In this document: positions 40,470 through 52,265 of the stretch, piece after piece | Position numbering within the stretch: the first letter of the stretch is position 1 | Layout: each line of letters begins with the position of its first letter | From: Aradus depressus | Lineage: Eukaryota > Arthropoda > Insecta > Hemiptera > Aradidae | Length of the DNA: 64,000 nucleotides | Direction of reading: 5' to 3' | Assembly (NCBI GenBank): GCA_963662175.1 | Contig: OY759223.1 | Location: 22,855,460-22,919,459, forward strand | Notes under the pieces: model-generated | The model's database searches: none | Seen by the model: only the letters and a program-made list of their open reading frames with translations | Told to the model about the DNA's origin: nothing | Translations under genes and position numbers: made by a program

Positions 40470-41160
40470 CTGTGATGTAAACAATTTACACACATTAAGA
40501 TTATTAATATATTATAAAATCAATTATTATTATTTGTATAAAAACCCGCTGTTAGGAGTGAAGTAACTTAAATAGTGAATAAATATACAAACATGGATTA
40601 GTCGCATTTTGTTTTAAATCGAAATGTGAAGAACCAATGAATGGAGAACAAATGACGACGATCAGTTGTTTTAAATAGTGTAAAGAGTTTAAGTTGTGTT
40701 GTGGAAGTGGACAGTCTAGAGAGTGAAGTGTTTTTAGGCTTAAGATGTAGAAACATTTAGGAAATAACAGTGAGATAGATGCGCAAGGTTACTTTTATTT
40801 ATTTATATGTTTATATGCCCAAAATAAGATTGATTTTAAGAATGACCAATAATAAAACCAAAAAAGACTGATATAGTTTTAAGTAATTAGTTTGTAAAAT
40901 TTATTTTTATAATTTCTTTTTTTTATTACCAATATTAGTTATGCAATTAATAATATAGGTTTAGGTTAATAAACCCAATATTTATTCTCTTATTCTATGC
41001 TATTAATTTTCCCTGCGAACCCAGTAAGATAATTTATGCCTTTGGATTGGATTGAACATTTTAGTCAAATTTAGAAAAACAAGATGGCATCTCTTCAGTA
41101 AATTTAGAAGAAATCCAAATGAAATAATTATTAATTGAAATTTTTTTAAATCGGTGCATT
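40470..41160 (-). repeat. Rep-C copy
   Basis: TTTACACACATTAAGATTAT, then GCATTTTGTTTTAAATCGAA and TATGCCCAAAATAAG are the reverse of blocks at 42820-43155 and 62485-63245. A large AT-rich family, not classified. Confidence 0.65.
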
Positions 41161-42249
41161 TCCTTCAAAATTGCACTTTCGATATTTTTGTAGGGCCTTT
41201 TTCTGAAATTACTGTAGAAATCAAAATTTAATAGACCAGCTATAATTTCTACAGAAAATGTGGTAATTTTATTATTTTATTATATTTAATATTTATTATT
41301 TTTGTTTTAATTATTATTAATTCAATTATTTAAATTAAATTTTATTTAACATAATTTTTCAATTACCACACTAGGAAAGTAAACCTGTTTTTCTTTTCTA
41401 TATCTCACACATTGGGACTCGATGAGGGGACGTAAGAACGTTCCGAATCATCGTTGGGATAAAAACACTTCCGAAGAGTTTTTTGAAAAATAGTTATCTT
41501 AATTTTTATTAAATTGAAAAATGTATCTACTTTTTATGAACGTATCTTGTATTATTATTATTATTTTATATATACTCATATATTTTTAAGTATTTATTTG
41601 TACAGTTTTTATTAATTTCAGTTTACTTTTTCAAATAGTTTTGTTATTACTACTAATCATAGATGTGTGTTAGACTCAAGTAGTTATAAATCTAATTTAT
41701 AAGCGATCTTATTGTATAAATTCTTTTGACGTATCCTATTATCATGTATTGGTTTAACGGAAATAAATATATTATTATTAAAACAGTATCTTTTTAAGTT
41801 CCATCTTGCGGATCTTAGGAACTTCTAGCTTCCTCAAAGATATTCGGTTCACGATAATGAGCTTCAAAGAAACATAATTTATAACGTGTAAAGTTTAAAA
41901 AATGAATAATATTAAAAAAATTAGAGGTTTGTTTCCGTACAAATAGTAGCATTTATCAAATTAGGCTCCGTTCAAATGATTTTATTTAAAACAAGAAAAC
42001 CATCAATATAAGGCGTATTATTAAGAAGGAGAACGTTGGCCTGGAGTTATGTAGATTAACAAGATTACATGATCAGATTAAGGATATATATCAGAGGATT
42101 AAGTTCCTCGATTCCTTGTAGTCAGTCTTCTGCTTTCTTTGGTTAAGTTAGGGAACTTAAAAAAACATAAGTACTTCTTCTGACAACAAGGACAAAAACT
42201 TAGGTCCTTGTCAACCATTTTGTCAGTCTCTCTCTTAAGAGTGCAGTTA

Positions 42250-42326
42250 GAGGGCGCCGATAGCTCAGACGTAACGTGCTTGCTTACTGAGCTCAAGATC
42301 GCGAGTTCGAAACCCGGCATAGGCCT
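42250..42326 (+). repeat. SINE-A tRNA-like head only
   Basis: GAGGGCGCCGATAGCTCAGA to GAGTTCGAAACCCGG. Stops right after the B box. Looks tRNA-like, but the SINE-A flank and lack of a sound acceptor stem rule out a working tRNA. Confidence 0.82.
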
Positions 42327-42329
42327 GTC

Positions 42330-43155
42330 ATAATTAAAAAATTAATATGTAAAATAAATAAATATAAAAATAATTATTGAATTAATAAAATTAATAATAA
42401 TAAAAATAAATAAAATTACTACATTTCCTGTGGAATTCTATTTTGATTTCTACAGTAGTTTCCGAAAAGGGCATTAAAAAAATATCGAAAGTTCAAGACG
42501 TGTAATTTTTTTTAGAAGTGCACGTATTTTAAAAAAATTGCAAAAAACAAATTTTTCAATTGAATTTCTTCTAAATTTACTAAAAAAATACCAACTTGTT
42601 TCTTTTTTTTTTTAATGTTAAATCTAATCCAAAGGTATAAATTATCTTATTGGGTTCACAGGAAAAATTAATAAGAGAACAAATATTGGGTTTATTTATC
42701 TAAACCTACATTTTAAAATTAAAGTCTAAGATTGGAAATAAAAAAATTAAATTATTTTACAAAAATAAATCTTACGAACTAGGTAATTACTTAAAAGTAT
42801 ACCATTTTTGTTTTCTGTTTATAATTATTTTATATTTTTGGGCATATCTACATATAAATAAAAGTACCTTTTCTCTTCTACGTACTTCACTCCTACATCT
42901 CCTCTACATCTTAACCCTAAAAACACTTCTCTCTCTAGACTGTTCTCACTTCCACAACACAACTTAGACTGTTCCACACTATTAAACAGCTGGTTGTACA
43001 CATCTCGTTTTAAAAACAAAATGCGACTAGTCCATCTTTGTATTTGTTTCATTAATTAAGTTACTTCACTCCTAACAGCTGTTTTTATACAAATAATAAT
43101 AATTGATTTTATAATATATTAATAATCTTAATGTGTGTAAATTTTTTACATCATA
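42330..43155 (+). repeat. Rep-C copy
   Basis: Includes CTACATTTCCTGTGGAATTC at the left and GTACCTTTTCTCTTCTACG to AATGTGTGTAAATTTTTTAC at the right. It is the approximate inverse of 40470-41300. Confidence 0.65.
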
Positions 43156-43162
43156 GGCTCTT

Positions 43163-43269
43163 GGACTTTTTATCTGGGAGGTGAAAAAACCTAGAGCGTG
43201 TCTTTGGATGGGACCGTAGGTAGGCAACATTTAGGACTCCCATTGTTAAAGCCCGGGCATGAGTAACAA
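43163..43269 (+). repeat. SINE-A with large internal deletion
   Basis: TTTTTATCTGGGAGGTG, GTAGGCAACATTTAGGACTC, then directly TTAAAGCCCGGGCATGAG. Confidence 0.75.
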
Positions 43270-43616
43270 TAACAATAACGAAACAATAAAAGTTTAATTG
43301 ATTGTCTGATCTTTTCTCCCCCCAAAAAATACATGAGCCCTCAGCTATGAAAAGTATAGGGGAAGTTACATAATCAGTCAAAAATTCAATGTGAAGTTTA
43401 CAGAATTCCAGGTTTTTCGACCTCTAGATTCTAAATATGAAAAAAAAAATGTCTGTGTGTCTGTGAGCATGATAGCTTCCGATGGAATTGATGTATCGAT
43501 GCGAAATTTTATATTTGAATTCAAAACACTCTAAAGACGAGACATATCGATTTTCAGCCAACTCGAACAAATGGAAGAGGGGATTAGGGAGAGACTTAAC
43601 TCAAAAAAAGTTTTAA

Positions 43617-44397
43617 CCCTCTAGTACACTCGCCTTTCATTGTTACATTAGTACACTCGCGCGGCACTCAGTACCGCATGCTTAACTATTGAGTTTTTCA
43701 GCAGTTTTGCACCCCTTACAACTCCAAAAAGTTATTATTAGGCGTACTGAATGCATAACAATGTTTCTAAAAACTTTATTGAAAAAAAAAAAATACAAAA
43801 TTGTTTAAAAAAACGTAACAAAAATTGAACCTTTTAAACAATGTTTAAGAATTACTTATATTGAAGTAAAGAAAAACATCTTATTATAGAACAAATGAAG
43901 AACAATATAATTAATTATAAATAGTTTATTTTTATTATAAATTAGTCGTAGGTACAAGGAAAAACTAAAAAATTAATAATTAACTTTTTAAGTTTTTTAA
44001 TTAATTAAAATTAATTAATTAACAGCTAATTATTATTTAATTATAAATTAGTAGTTCAAGCAAAAAAAATAACTATAACATTAAAATATACTTAGTTATA
44101 AAGAAAACAAATACGAGATAAAATATTTAAAAAACTTACATTTTAACACAGGCACGGGGGGGGGGGGGGGGGCCATGGTGGCCGTGCGGGCTAGAGCGTA
44201 GGGCTTTGGTCGCATGGTCTCACCATGGTTTGCGGGTTCGAATCCGCATTTATTTCGTAGATAGAACTCCCTCCCGGGGCCATGGATGTCTTAAATAATT
44301 ATACATAACACATTGACATGGCTAATATGCACCGTTCATAAAGCCAAAAGAAAAAAAAAAAAAAAAAAAAAAAAAAAACACAGGCACGGTATACAGG
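43617..44397. mobile_element. piggyBac-like element
   Basis: TTAA on both sides (43613-43616, 44398-44401). Left end CCCTCTAGTACACTCGC with a second TAGTACACTCGC 24 bp inside; right end read inward CCTGTATACCGTGCCTG, an imperfect match. AT-rich interior with no transposase, plus a SINE-B insertion. Confidence 0.5.
44158..44376 (+). repeat. SINE-B, full length with poly(A) and 13-bp duplication
   Basis: Flanked by AACACAGGCACGG (44145-44157 and 44377-44389). Starts in a G run, then GCCATGGTGGCCGTGCGGGC and GCGGGTTCGAATCCGC; ends in about 30 A. The duplication and A tail show LINE-type insertion, unlike SINE-A, which ends in AACCT units. Confidence 0.93.
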
Positions 44398-44843
44398 TTA
44401 ATGAATTTATCGACACAATATTTCATATGTGAATTAAAAATTCCATATGTACCTTTCAGTGGAATCGACAAAAGGGAATGGGGGGATCAGAGAGTTGGTT
44501 CACATAAAAAAAAAACAGTTTTTGAGGAGGAGCGAAAACTTAAAATTTAATTGATTAATTCGTTATGGGGAAGTACATAGCTGGTGATTAATCTACTGTT
44601 TTTTTGTTATTAAAGGTTCTGGTTGTCAAAACAAAGCACAGTTTGCCATATTGACACGACTGTTAGATCATCTGATAAGCTTGAATCTTAACGGACTTGT
44701 CCTGTCAAAAATGGAAGACAGTGCCTTCTCAATCTGACTCATAACATACTAGATGAGAGAAAAGACAATTTTTTTTATGATGTTCGTTTTTGTTCGAATT
44801 TGGTTTAGGGTTTCTTTTTCCAACATCAACTGTATACTAAATT

Positions 44844-44893
44844 ATTATGACTCATGCCCGGGCTTTAACAAGGTCATATCGCCTACTACCAAG
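44844..44893 (-). repeat. SINE-A tail fragment
   Basis: TTATGACTCATGCCCGGGCT to CGCCTACTACC only. Confidence 0.75.
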
Positions 44894-45059
44894 CTTGGAT
44901 AGTGATAGTGGAAACTAGATTAATTTGCGCTGGGGAAATACATTACCGAAGAGGTTAGGGGTGCTTTGAACTGGTTAGACAAAATTTTATAAGTGGATTC
45001 AGCAAAAATGGTCATAAATGGTTATGGCAGTTTGGCGAACCATCCCTAACCAGCTTTCG

Positions 45060-45265
45060 TGTTCCCTGTAGAACGTCACCTGTCGGTTTTCACCGAAATC
45101 GGCCGAAGGTAAGACGATAAAGTGAGGGTGGGAAATAACTCAAATACCTCAGTATGATTGTATAGAAGTCCCAGAATAAGAAACTTATAAATTTTCAACG
45201 TTTTAGCGTGGAGAGTGGAAACTTACTAGATTAATTTGCGATGGGGAAGTACATTACCGAAGGAC
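45060..45265 (+). repeat. Rep-B fragment
   Basis: GGTTTTCACCGAAATCGGCC and the GATGGGGAAGTACATTACCG end block; a second end block lies at 44930. Confidence 0.6.
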
Positions 45266-45275
45266 GACCGAACTT

Positions 45276-45470
45276 TGGTGGATATAAGCCCGACTATACT
45301 AGGAGAGTACCTGACCTCGTACAGGCTCGGGACCATCGCTTAACGTCCCATCCGAAGGACGGCTTTTTTACTTTCCAGATTAAATAAACTAAGGGCCTCA
45401 GCCTGGTTTTGAACCCGCGATCTTTAGCTCAGTAAGCAAGCACGGATACCACTGAGCTTACGGCGCCCTC
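45276..45470 (-). repeat. SINE-A, tail lost
   Basis: Head CTTACGGCGCCCTC and the GGACGGC body block are present; short deletions. Confidence 0.83.
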
Positions 45471-45719
45471 TATAAACCGTATAGAAATATTAATAAAACA
45501 TTCAAAATCGAACAGAGCATTCATTTGGTGGATGGCAAAATTCCAGAATGTTAGTTTGGAATTGGCAGATTGCCGGCTTCCCATTAAAAATTATAAACTT
45601 AAAAAATAATTTAGGAACTTCAGTTAACCATTACTTAAGTCTTTAGAGAGCCAGAGTTAGAAGTTATGAGGCAGAGATTCACAAATTAGAGGCTATAGTG
45701 GCCTCAACAATATTTATAC

Positions 45720-46030
45720 TTAGTATTTCATGCCATCAAATTTTTCTAAATTTGCAAAAAATGTTCAATCTAGTCCAAAAGTATTTTCTTATTTGGTTGA
45801 CATTGAAAATGAATAGCTTAGAATATAGAACAAAAATTGGGTTTATTTAAATTTAACCTACATTATAAAAACAAAAAATTAATTTTAAAAATAAAAATAT
45901 AAATTATATACAAAAATATTTACTACGGTAATTCTTAAAACTATATCAGTTCTTTTTCTGTGGCCACTCTATTTTTTTTATGTTGGGCATATATATTCGC
46001 AGGCATATATATTCTTACTGTGGGTTTACA
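45720..46030 (+). repeat. Rep-C fragment
   Basis: TTGGTTGACATTGAAAATG and TTTAACCTACATTATAAA blocks, as at 53750 and 60365. Confidence 0.6.
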
Positions 46031-46063
46031 GTTTTATGCTCTAATTCTAGATTATTTCATTCG

Positions 46064-46411
46064 AGGTTAGGTTAGGTTTTATGACTCATGCCCGGGCTTT
46101 AACTACGAGGTCATATCGCCGACTACCAGAGAGCTCTTTCGTCACTCCGGTGGACACGAGCCCGACTCTACTGTGGGAGTCCTAAATTTTGCCTACCCTA
46201 AATTGTTATTCACCTAGGGCAGGGGGTCTTTAACGAGTAGCTGACATCGTACAGGCTCGGGACCATCGCTTAACGTCCCATCCGAAGGACGGCGTGCTTT
46301 AGTTTATTTTACCTCCCAGATAAAATAAACTAAGGGCCTCGGTCGGGTTACGAACCCACGTCCTTGAGCTCAGAAGTCAAGCACGCATACCACTGAGCTA
46401 CCGGCGCCCTC
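46064..46411 (-). repeat. SINE-A, full length, intact AACCT tail
   Basis: One of the best copies: tail AGGTTAGGTTAGGTTTTATG, all body blocks, B box region GGGTTACGAACCC with a single change, head ending GGCGCCCTC. Confidence 0.96.
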
Positions 46412-46569
46412 TAATTGGCGCGATTTGGGAGGCCCGATTCGCATAATCACCTCCAACTCAAACGTAGCCAAATATTCAAAGAGAATAACTTATAAATATG
46501 TCCGAATACATTTAACTGAAAAATAATAACATCTTTAGAAATTTGTGCTGATGATGGTGTTATTGTATC

Positions 46570-46745
46570 TTAAGCACGCCGTCCTTCGGATGGAACGTTA
46601 AGCGATGGTCCCGAGTCTGTACAATGTCAGGTACTCGTTAAAGACCCCTGCCCTAGGTGAATAAAAATTTAGGGTAGGCAAAATTTAGGACTCCCACAGT
46701 AGAGTCGGGCTCATGTCCACCAGAGTGACGAAAGAGCGCTCTGGT
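46570..46745 (+). repeat. SINE-A middle part
   Basis: CTTAAGCACGCCGTCC to GAGCGCTCTGGTA; both ends lost. Confidence 0.88.
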
Positions 46746-47719
46746 ATTAATAAATAAAAATTACCTTTTTTTGTAGCTCACAGGTTTATTTGTATGTAGT
46801 CTCCGTACTTCAACTGTGTTAACGCTAACACAACTCTCCTTCGACTGTGCTTGTCTATATAAAACAGCTGATCGCCGGCATTTGTTTTGATCGTCGGTTC
46901 TTCTCCATTCATTTTTAACAATCTTTGTATATTTATATTCACTAATTTATTTATTAATGAATGTGCTCAATTCAAAGACCCTAATAACTGCTGATGTAAT
47001 GAATGTATCGATGTGTAATTTCATTTTTGACATCATGATTCACCGACATATTTTTTTTATTTTTGAACTGGATTTCTTCTAACAGTATCTATGTCGTCTC
47101 AACCTTGCAACTGACTGAGTCAACTTTGCATTCGGACGGGCCAAAAGGCTACAATTAACCCTGGTTTTGCCACTAATCGTTGTTCCACAATGAGTTCACC
47201 CTCAGATTTGTGACAGTCCCCCCTCATTTATAAAACCTCCCTCACGTTCACTCTCTCTCACTCATGTTTCACCCCTCTTCTAACAGCACCCCACTTGAGT
47301 GGTCGCACACTTCAGGGCTCTCCAACCTTTTCCTATCCCCCCTCATGACTTCCCCATATACATCTGTTGTAGTCTTACGGACAAAAGAAATCCACTGAAG
47401 ACAATTTTGGTGAAAAAAAAAAAAAAAATTAGCCTCCCTACAAAACTATTGTTCCGATTTGGCACCTATTAAGTTACCGCTCTCCCTCCAAAACCAATTC
47501 ATGCAATCATTACATCGGCAGTTATAAGGGTTTTTCGGATTTTTATTAGAAATAACTAGCCGGCTTTCGAGATTTCCCTCATCAGGCAATCTACAAAAGA
47601 AACCATCCTAAATCTATATTAATAAAGCTGAAACGGGGTTTGTTTGTTTGTTTGTTTGTTTGTATGTATGTTTGTTCCAGCATCACGCCCAAACCGCTGG
47701 ACGGATTTTTATGAAACTT

Positions 47720-49140
47720 CCCATGTAGCATTCTTTTGAGCCCGATTGAATAATAGGCTATGTGGCGTCCCAAAATGTTGATCGGGAGGGGGGGTTGTAA
47801 GGGGGGCCTAAATATATAAATAGTGCTAACTCATTAACTAATGGTCAAATTGTCATGAAATTTCACACGTAGTCTTTTTAAAAGCCAAACAGGAAAAAAA
47901 GGTGTGTGGCGTTCCAAAGTTTTGAACGGGAGGGGGGGTTGTGGGGGGGCCTAAGTAAAAATATAGAGCTAACTCATTAACTAATGGGCGAATCGTCATG
48001 AAATTTCACATGTAGTATTTTTAAAAGCCAAATAGGAAAAAAAGATGTGTGGCGTCCCAAAGTTTTGAACGGGAGGGGGGATTGTGGGGGGGCCTATGTA
48101 GAAATATAGAGCTAGCTCATTAACGGTTGGTCGTATTGTCACGAAATTTCACATGTAGTATTCCTGAAGGCCAAGTAGAAAAATAAGGTGTGTGGCGTGC
48201 CAAAAATTTTAACGGGGGGGGGGGGGGGATAGGCCTAAATATAAAGATACCGGTAGCTCATTAACTAATGGTCGTTTTGTCACGCAATTTCACATGTAGT
48301 ATTCCTGAAGGGCAAATAGAAAAATAAGGAGTGTGGCGCCCCAAACATTTGAACGGGAGGGGGGGGGGGTTGTGGGGGGCCTAAGTATAAATATAGAGCT
48401 TGCTCATTACCGGTTGGTCGTATTGTCACGAAATTTCACATGTAGTATTCCTGAATGTCAAATAGAAAAATAAGGAGTGTGGCGCCCCAAACATTTGAAC
48501 GGGAGGGGGGGGGGGTTGTGGGGGGGCCTAAGTATATAAATAGTGCTAACTCATTAACTAATGGTCAAATTGTCATGAAATTTCACACGTAGTCTTTTTA
48601 AAAGCCAAACAGGAAAAAAAGGTGTGTGGCGTCCCAAAGTTTTGAACGGGAGGGGGGGTTGTGGGGGGGCCTAAGTATAAATATAGAGCTAACTGTTTAA
48701 CGGTTGGTCGGATTGTCACGAAATTTCACATGGAGTATTCCTGAAGACCAAATAGAAAAATAAGGTGTGTGGCGTCCCAAAGTTTTGATCGGGAGGGGGG
48801 GGTTGTAAGGGGGGCCTAAGTATATAAATAGTGCTAACTCATTAACTAATGGTCGAATTGTCATGAAATTTCACATGTAGTATTTTTAAAAGCCAAATAG
48901 AAATATAAGATGTGTGGCGACCCAAAGTTTTGAACGGGAGGGGGGTTGTGGGGGGGGGGCCTAAGTATAAATATAGTGCTGGCTCATTAACGGTTGGTCA
49001 GATTGTCACGAAATTTCACATGTAGTATTCATAAAGGCCAAATAGAAAAATAGGGTGTGTGACGTCAAAAAATTGTGAACGGGATGCTGGTTATGGGGGT
49101 AGGCCTAAATTTGAAGATAGTGATAGGTCATTAACGGATG
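47720..49140 (+). repeat. about 142-bp tandem array, roughly 10 units
   Basis: Each unit has GGTCGTATTGTCACGAAATT-type text, CACATGTAGTATT, GTGTGGCG.CCCAAA and a run of 6-11 G followed by TTGTGGGGGG. The G-run lengths differ between units. Confidence 0.93.
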
Positions 49141-49169
49141 ATTGGATTGTCATGGAATTTCACATGTAG

Positions 49170-49890
49170 TAGTAGTAACTATGTATTCGCTGTGGGGTTC
49201 ACTGTTGCAAGGCACCTACAAGACATTTACTAGCTGTGATGCCCAGCGTTCCTATTATCGTACTAGCTGTGGGGTCCGCTGTTGCAAAGTATGTACTAGC
49301 TGTGGGGTTCGCTGTTGCAAGGCACCTACAAGACATTTACTAGCTGAGATGCCCAGCGTTCCTAATTACGTATTAGCTGTGGGGTCCGCTGTTGCAAGGC
49401 GCTAGCAGTGTGGCCCAGCGTATTTAACTACGTACTAGCTGTGGGGTCCGCGGTTGCAAAACTCATACTAGCTGTGATGCCCAGCGTTTCTAACTAGGTA
49501 CTAGCTGTGGGGTCCGCCGTTGCAAAACTCATACTAGCTATGATGCCCTGTGGTTCTAACTACATACTATCTGTGGGGTCCGCAGTTGCAAGGCACATAC
49601 TAGCTGTGATGCCCAGCGTTTCTAACTAGGTACTAGCGGTGGGGTCCGCCGTTGCAAAACACATACTAGCTGTGATGCCCAGCGTTTCTAACTAGGTACT
49701 AGCTGTGGGGTCCGCCGTTGCAAAACTCATACTAGCTGTGATGCCCAGCGTTCCTAAAAACGTACTAGCTGTGGGGTCCGCCGTTGCAAAACACATACTA
49801 GCTGTGATGCCCAGTGGTTCTAACTACGTACTAGCTGTAGGGTCCGCTGTTGCAAGGCACTTAATAGCTGTGGTGCCCAGAAAAACTTAC
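49170..49890 (+). repeat. 66-bp tandem array, about 10 units
   Basis: Unit TACTAGCTGTGGGGTCCGCC + GTTGCAAAACTCATACTAGC + TGTGATGCCCAGCGTTTCTA + ACTAGG. It is made of two similar halves, each starting TACTAGCTGT. Confidence 0.93.
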
Positions 49891-50074
49891 TAGCGTTACT
49901 ACAGTTGAAGGACTATAAGCCTTATTCCGTATGAATAGTTGAAAATTATAACATCATGAATGTACTGTCGAGGAACTGAATAGCCATATAGGAGATGTTG
50001 GGAGAAAAGTCAAAGTTCCCCGGGCAACGCCGGGTATTACTGCTAGTATAATATAAAGGCAACAAAAATATATA

Positions 50075-50750
50075 TAGTAGAACCTCTATAAGTAGAACAT
50101 CAAGGGAGACGCCAAAAAATTCGAGTTATAGAGTTTTCGACTTATGGAGGATTTCGACAGGCGGATTTTGATTCGATTTGTAGAGGTTAAGATTCATTCT
50201 AACTAATTTTGAGTTGGAGAGGTGAAATAAATAAAAATTCAAGTTACAGAGGTAACAAACATATTTATATTTATTATAAATCAACATTATTTCAAAACAT
50301 CCTTAAAATAAAAAATACGTAGTATATGTAGGTATTAAAAAAGTCAGTAATTTTTTTTGCTTTAGATAATTGGTAATCCTATTTATTTTATACTCCTAAA
50401 TTGTTTTCTAAAAAACAATGGTGTAGGTACATTGTCGGCAAATTCTTAAAGTCGGTAACTTATTTTTCTTCGAGCTATAGAGGTAATAAGTTTCAAATAA
50501 TCGAATTGTAAAGGCTGTAAAATAAAACATTGCTATGTTCGAGATACAGAGGTCCAATTTATTTTTTCGAGTTATAGAGGGAAAATATGTACCAAAATGG
50601 CTTGTAGGAACTCACTGTTTATTTCGACTAATAGAGGGTTGAGATTTCGAGTAATGGAGGTTTTGGGGTTTGAAGGGAAAGGAACGAAACTTTTTTTCGA
50701 GTTTTGGAGGTTTTCGACTTATCGAGGTTCGACTTGAAGAGGTTATACTG
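50075..50750. mobile_element. pogo-like non-autonomous element
   Basis: Ends TAGTAGAACCTCTATAAGTA and (inward) CAGTATAACCTCTTCAAGTC, flanked by TA. The interior repeats CGAGTTATAGAGG/TCGACTTATGGAGG-type blocks at least ten times. No coding sequence. Confidence 0.75.
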
Positions 50751-51092
50751 TATATTAAATTGTAAAAAGTTAAAAAAATTTAAAAATAACCATATGTGAT
50801 AAAAAATAAAATTAAAAAATTAAAACTTTTTTAACAGGAATGGTTATTTAAAAAATTTTTAAACTGTTTACAATTGTATATATTTATCTTTGTTCCCATT
50901 ATATTATATGAAGGATGGTTTCTTTTGTAGGCTGCCTGATGTTGAGGGAAACCTCAAAAGCCGGCTAGCTACTTCTAATAAAAATCTGAGAGGTCATACT
51001 ACATTTAATTTGACAACCTGTGAAATAATCACTTCTCACTACATCAGCCATCTCATATTATCTTCTACTTTTGTTCTTTATTTTATTTTATT

Positions 51093-51096
51093 TTAT

Positions 51097-51140
<44 letters not shown>
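51093..51140. repeat. (AT)n microsatellite
   Basis: About 20 AT units after a TTTTA-type run. Confidence 0.95.
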
Positions 51141-51144
<4 letters not shown>

Positions 51145-51638
51145 TATATTATATATTTACAATCGGTAATATAGAAGTATATATAATTTATAATTATTAA
51201 TATTTTAATTATTAATATTTTAATCGGTAATTATAATTATTAATATTATTATCGGTAAATATTCAAAATGTAGAAATTAAAACTAAATTTTAGTCTTCAG
51301 TCTATCAGGATTTGAATCTGGCTTTCACATCAGATAACAGGTAATGTTGACCGTTCGGCTATGAGAAAGTCCATGAAAGAAGTACCTTATTTTAATTAAT
51401 CAATTTTATAGCAGAAAGGAAAGTTTAAAAGATGTTATTTATGATATCCTTAAAGAATGTGATGTTATAAATGTGTTTTAGGCTCATTATCCTAAAATAT
51501 GGTGAGATAACCTTTTTTGCATATAGCTCATTTACATGTTTATATGCCCATATGATGACTAGTAAAAAAGATGACATATTCCTGAGATGACAAATTATTC
51601 TATCTTCATCATTATGTCATATGATAACAGAGATTTTA

Positions 51639-52156
51639 ACTACAAGCTACCAAAGGACTCCCAAAGTAGAGTCGGGCTCATGTCCACCAGAGTGTCGAAA
51701 GAGCGCTCTGGTAGTAGGCGATATGACCTCGTAGTTAAAGCCCGGGCATGAGTCATAAAACCTAACCTAACTACAAGCTCCCAAAGGACTCCCACAGTAG
51801 AGTCGGACTCATGTCCACCAGAGTGACGAAAGAGCGCTCTGGTAGTGGGTGATATGACCTCGTAGTTAAAGCCCGGGCATGAGTCATAAAACCTAACCTA
51901 ACTACAAGCTCCCAAAGGACTCCCACAGTAGAGTCGGGCTCATGTCCACCAGAGTGACGAAAGAGCGCTCTGGTAGTAGGCGATATGACCTCGTAGTTAA
52001 AGCCCGGGCATGAGTCATAAAACCTAACCTAACTACAAGCTCCCAAAGGACTCCCACAGTAGAGTCGGGCTCATGTCCACCAGAGTGACGAAAGAGCACT
52101 CTGGTAGTAGGCGATATGACCTCGTAGTGTGTATGAGTCATAAAACCTAACCTACA
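51639..52156 (+). repeat. tandem array of four SINE-A 3' ends
   Basis: Four units of about 130 bp, each running from CTACAAGCTCCCAAAGGACT through the SINE-A 3' end to CATAAAACCTAACCTAA. Units are more than 95 percent alike by eye. Only the SINE 3' half is repeated, never the head. Confidence 0.95.
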
Positions 52157-52189
52157 AGCTCTTCTTCTTTGAGAGATAAAATAAAGTAT

Positions 52190-52265
52190 AGAGGAAGTTA
52201 TTTAATCGGTCAAAAATTCGATGCGGAATTTTCAACGGATGTATTCCGATCTCCTGAATCCCTGA
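52190..52265 (+). repeat. Rep-B start fragment
   Basis: GAGGAAGTTATTTAATCGG, then AAAAATTCGATGCGGAATTT. Confidence 0.6.

Larger units (their letters stand above)
43340..44595 (+). repeat. Rep-B copy split by a piggyBac-like element
   Basis: Rep-B runs 43340-43616 and resumes at 44398 (TTAATGAATTTATCGACAC). The break falls at TTAA. Confidence 0.7.
47613..50046 (+). mobile_element. Helitron carrying two minisatellites
   Basis: Starts TCTATATTAATAAAGCTGAA after an A; ends with the hairpin CCCGGGCAACGCCGGG, then TATTACTGCTAG, before a T. Insertion between A and T, with no terminal inverted repeats, is the Helitron pattern. No RepHel protein inside, so non-autonomous. The interior is an array of about 142-bp units (47720-49140), then one of 66-bp units (49170-49890). 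Confidence 0.9.
47530..50998. mobile_element. fold-back element split by a Helitron and a pogo-like element
   Basis: Left arm 47530-47612 (CTAGCCGGCTTTCGAG ... TACAAAAGAAACCATCCT) and right arm 50904-50998 (AGGATGGTTTCTTTTGTAG ... AAAAGCCGGCTAG) are inverse copies. The minus-strand left arm reads CTGATGA, GGG-AAAT-CTC, GAAAGCCGGCTA, without the extra T seen in sister copies. Confidence 0.82.

Noticed and set aside
49142..49893. Open frames of 62-87 codons on +
   Set aside because: They are made by the 66-bp Helitron satellite; unit text such as VLAVGSAVA repeats with the DNA unit.
51902..52141. Frame repeating LLPERSFVT on the minus strand
   Set aside because: It is SINE-A tail sequence in tandem. 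The same peptide text appears wherever SINE-A is read in reverse (for example 3460, 32640, 38240).
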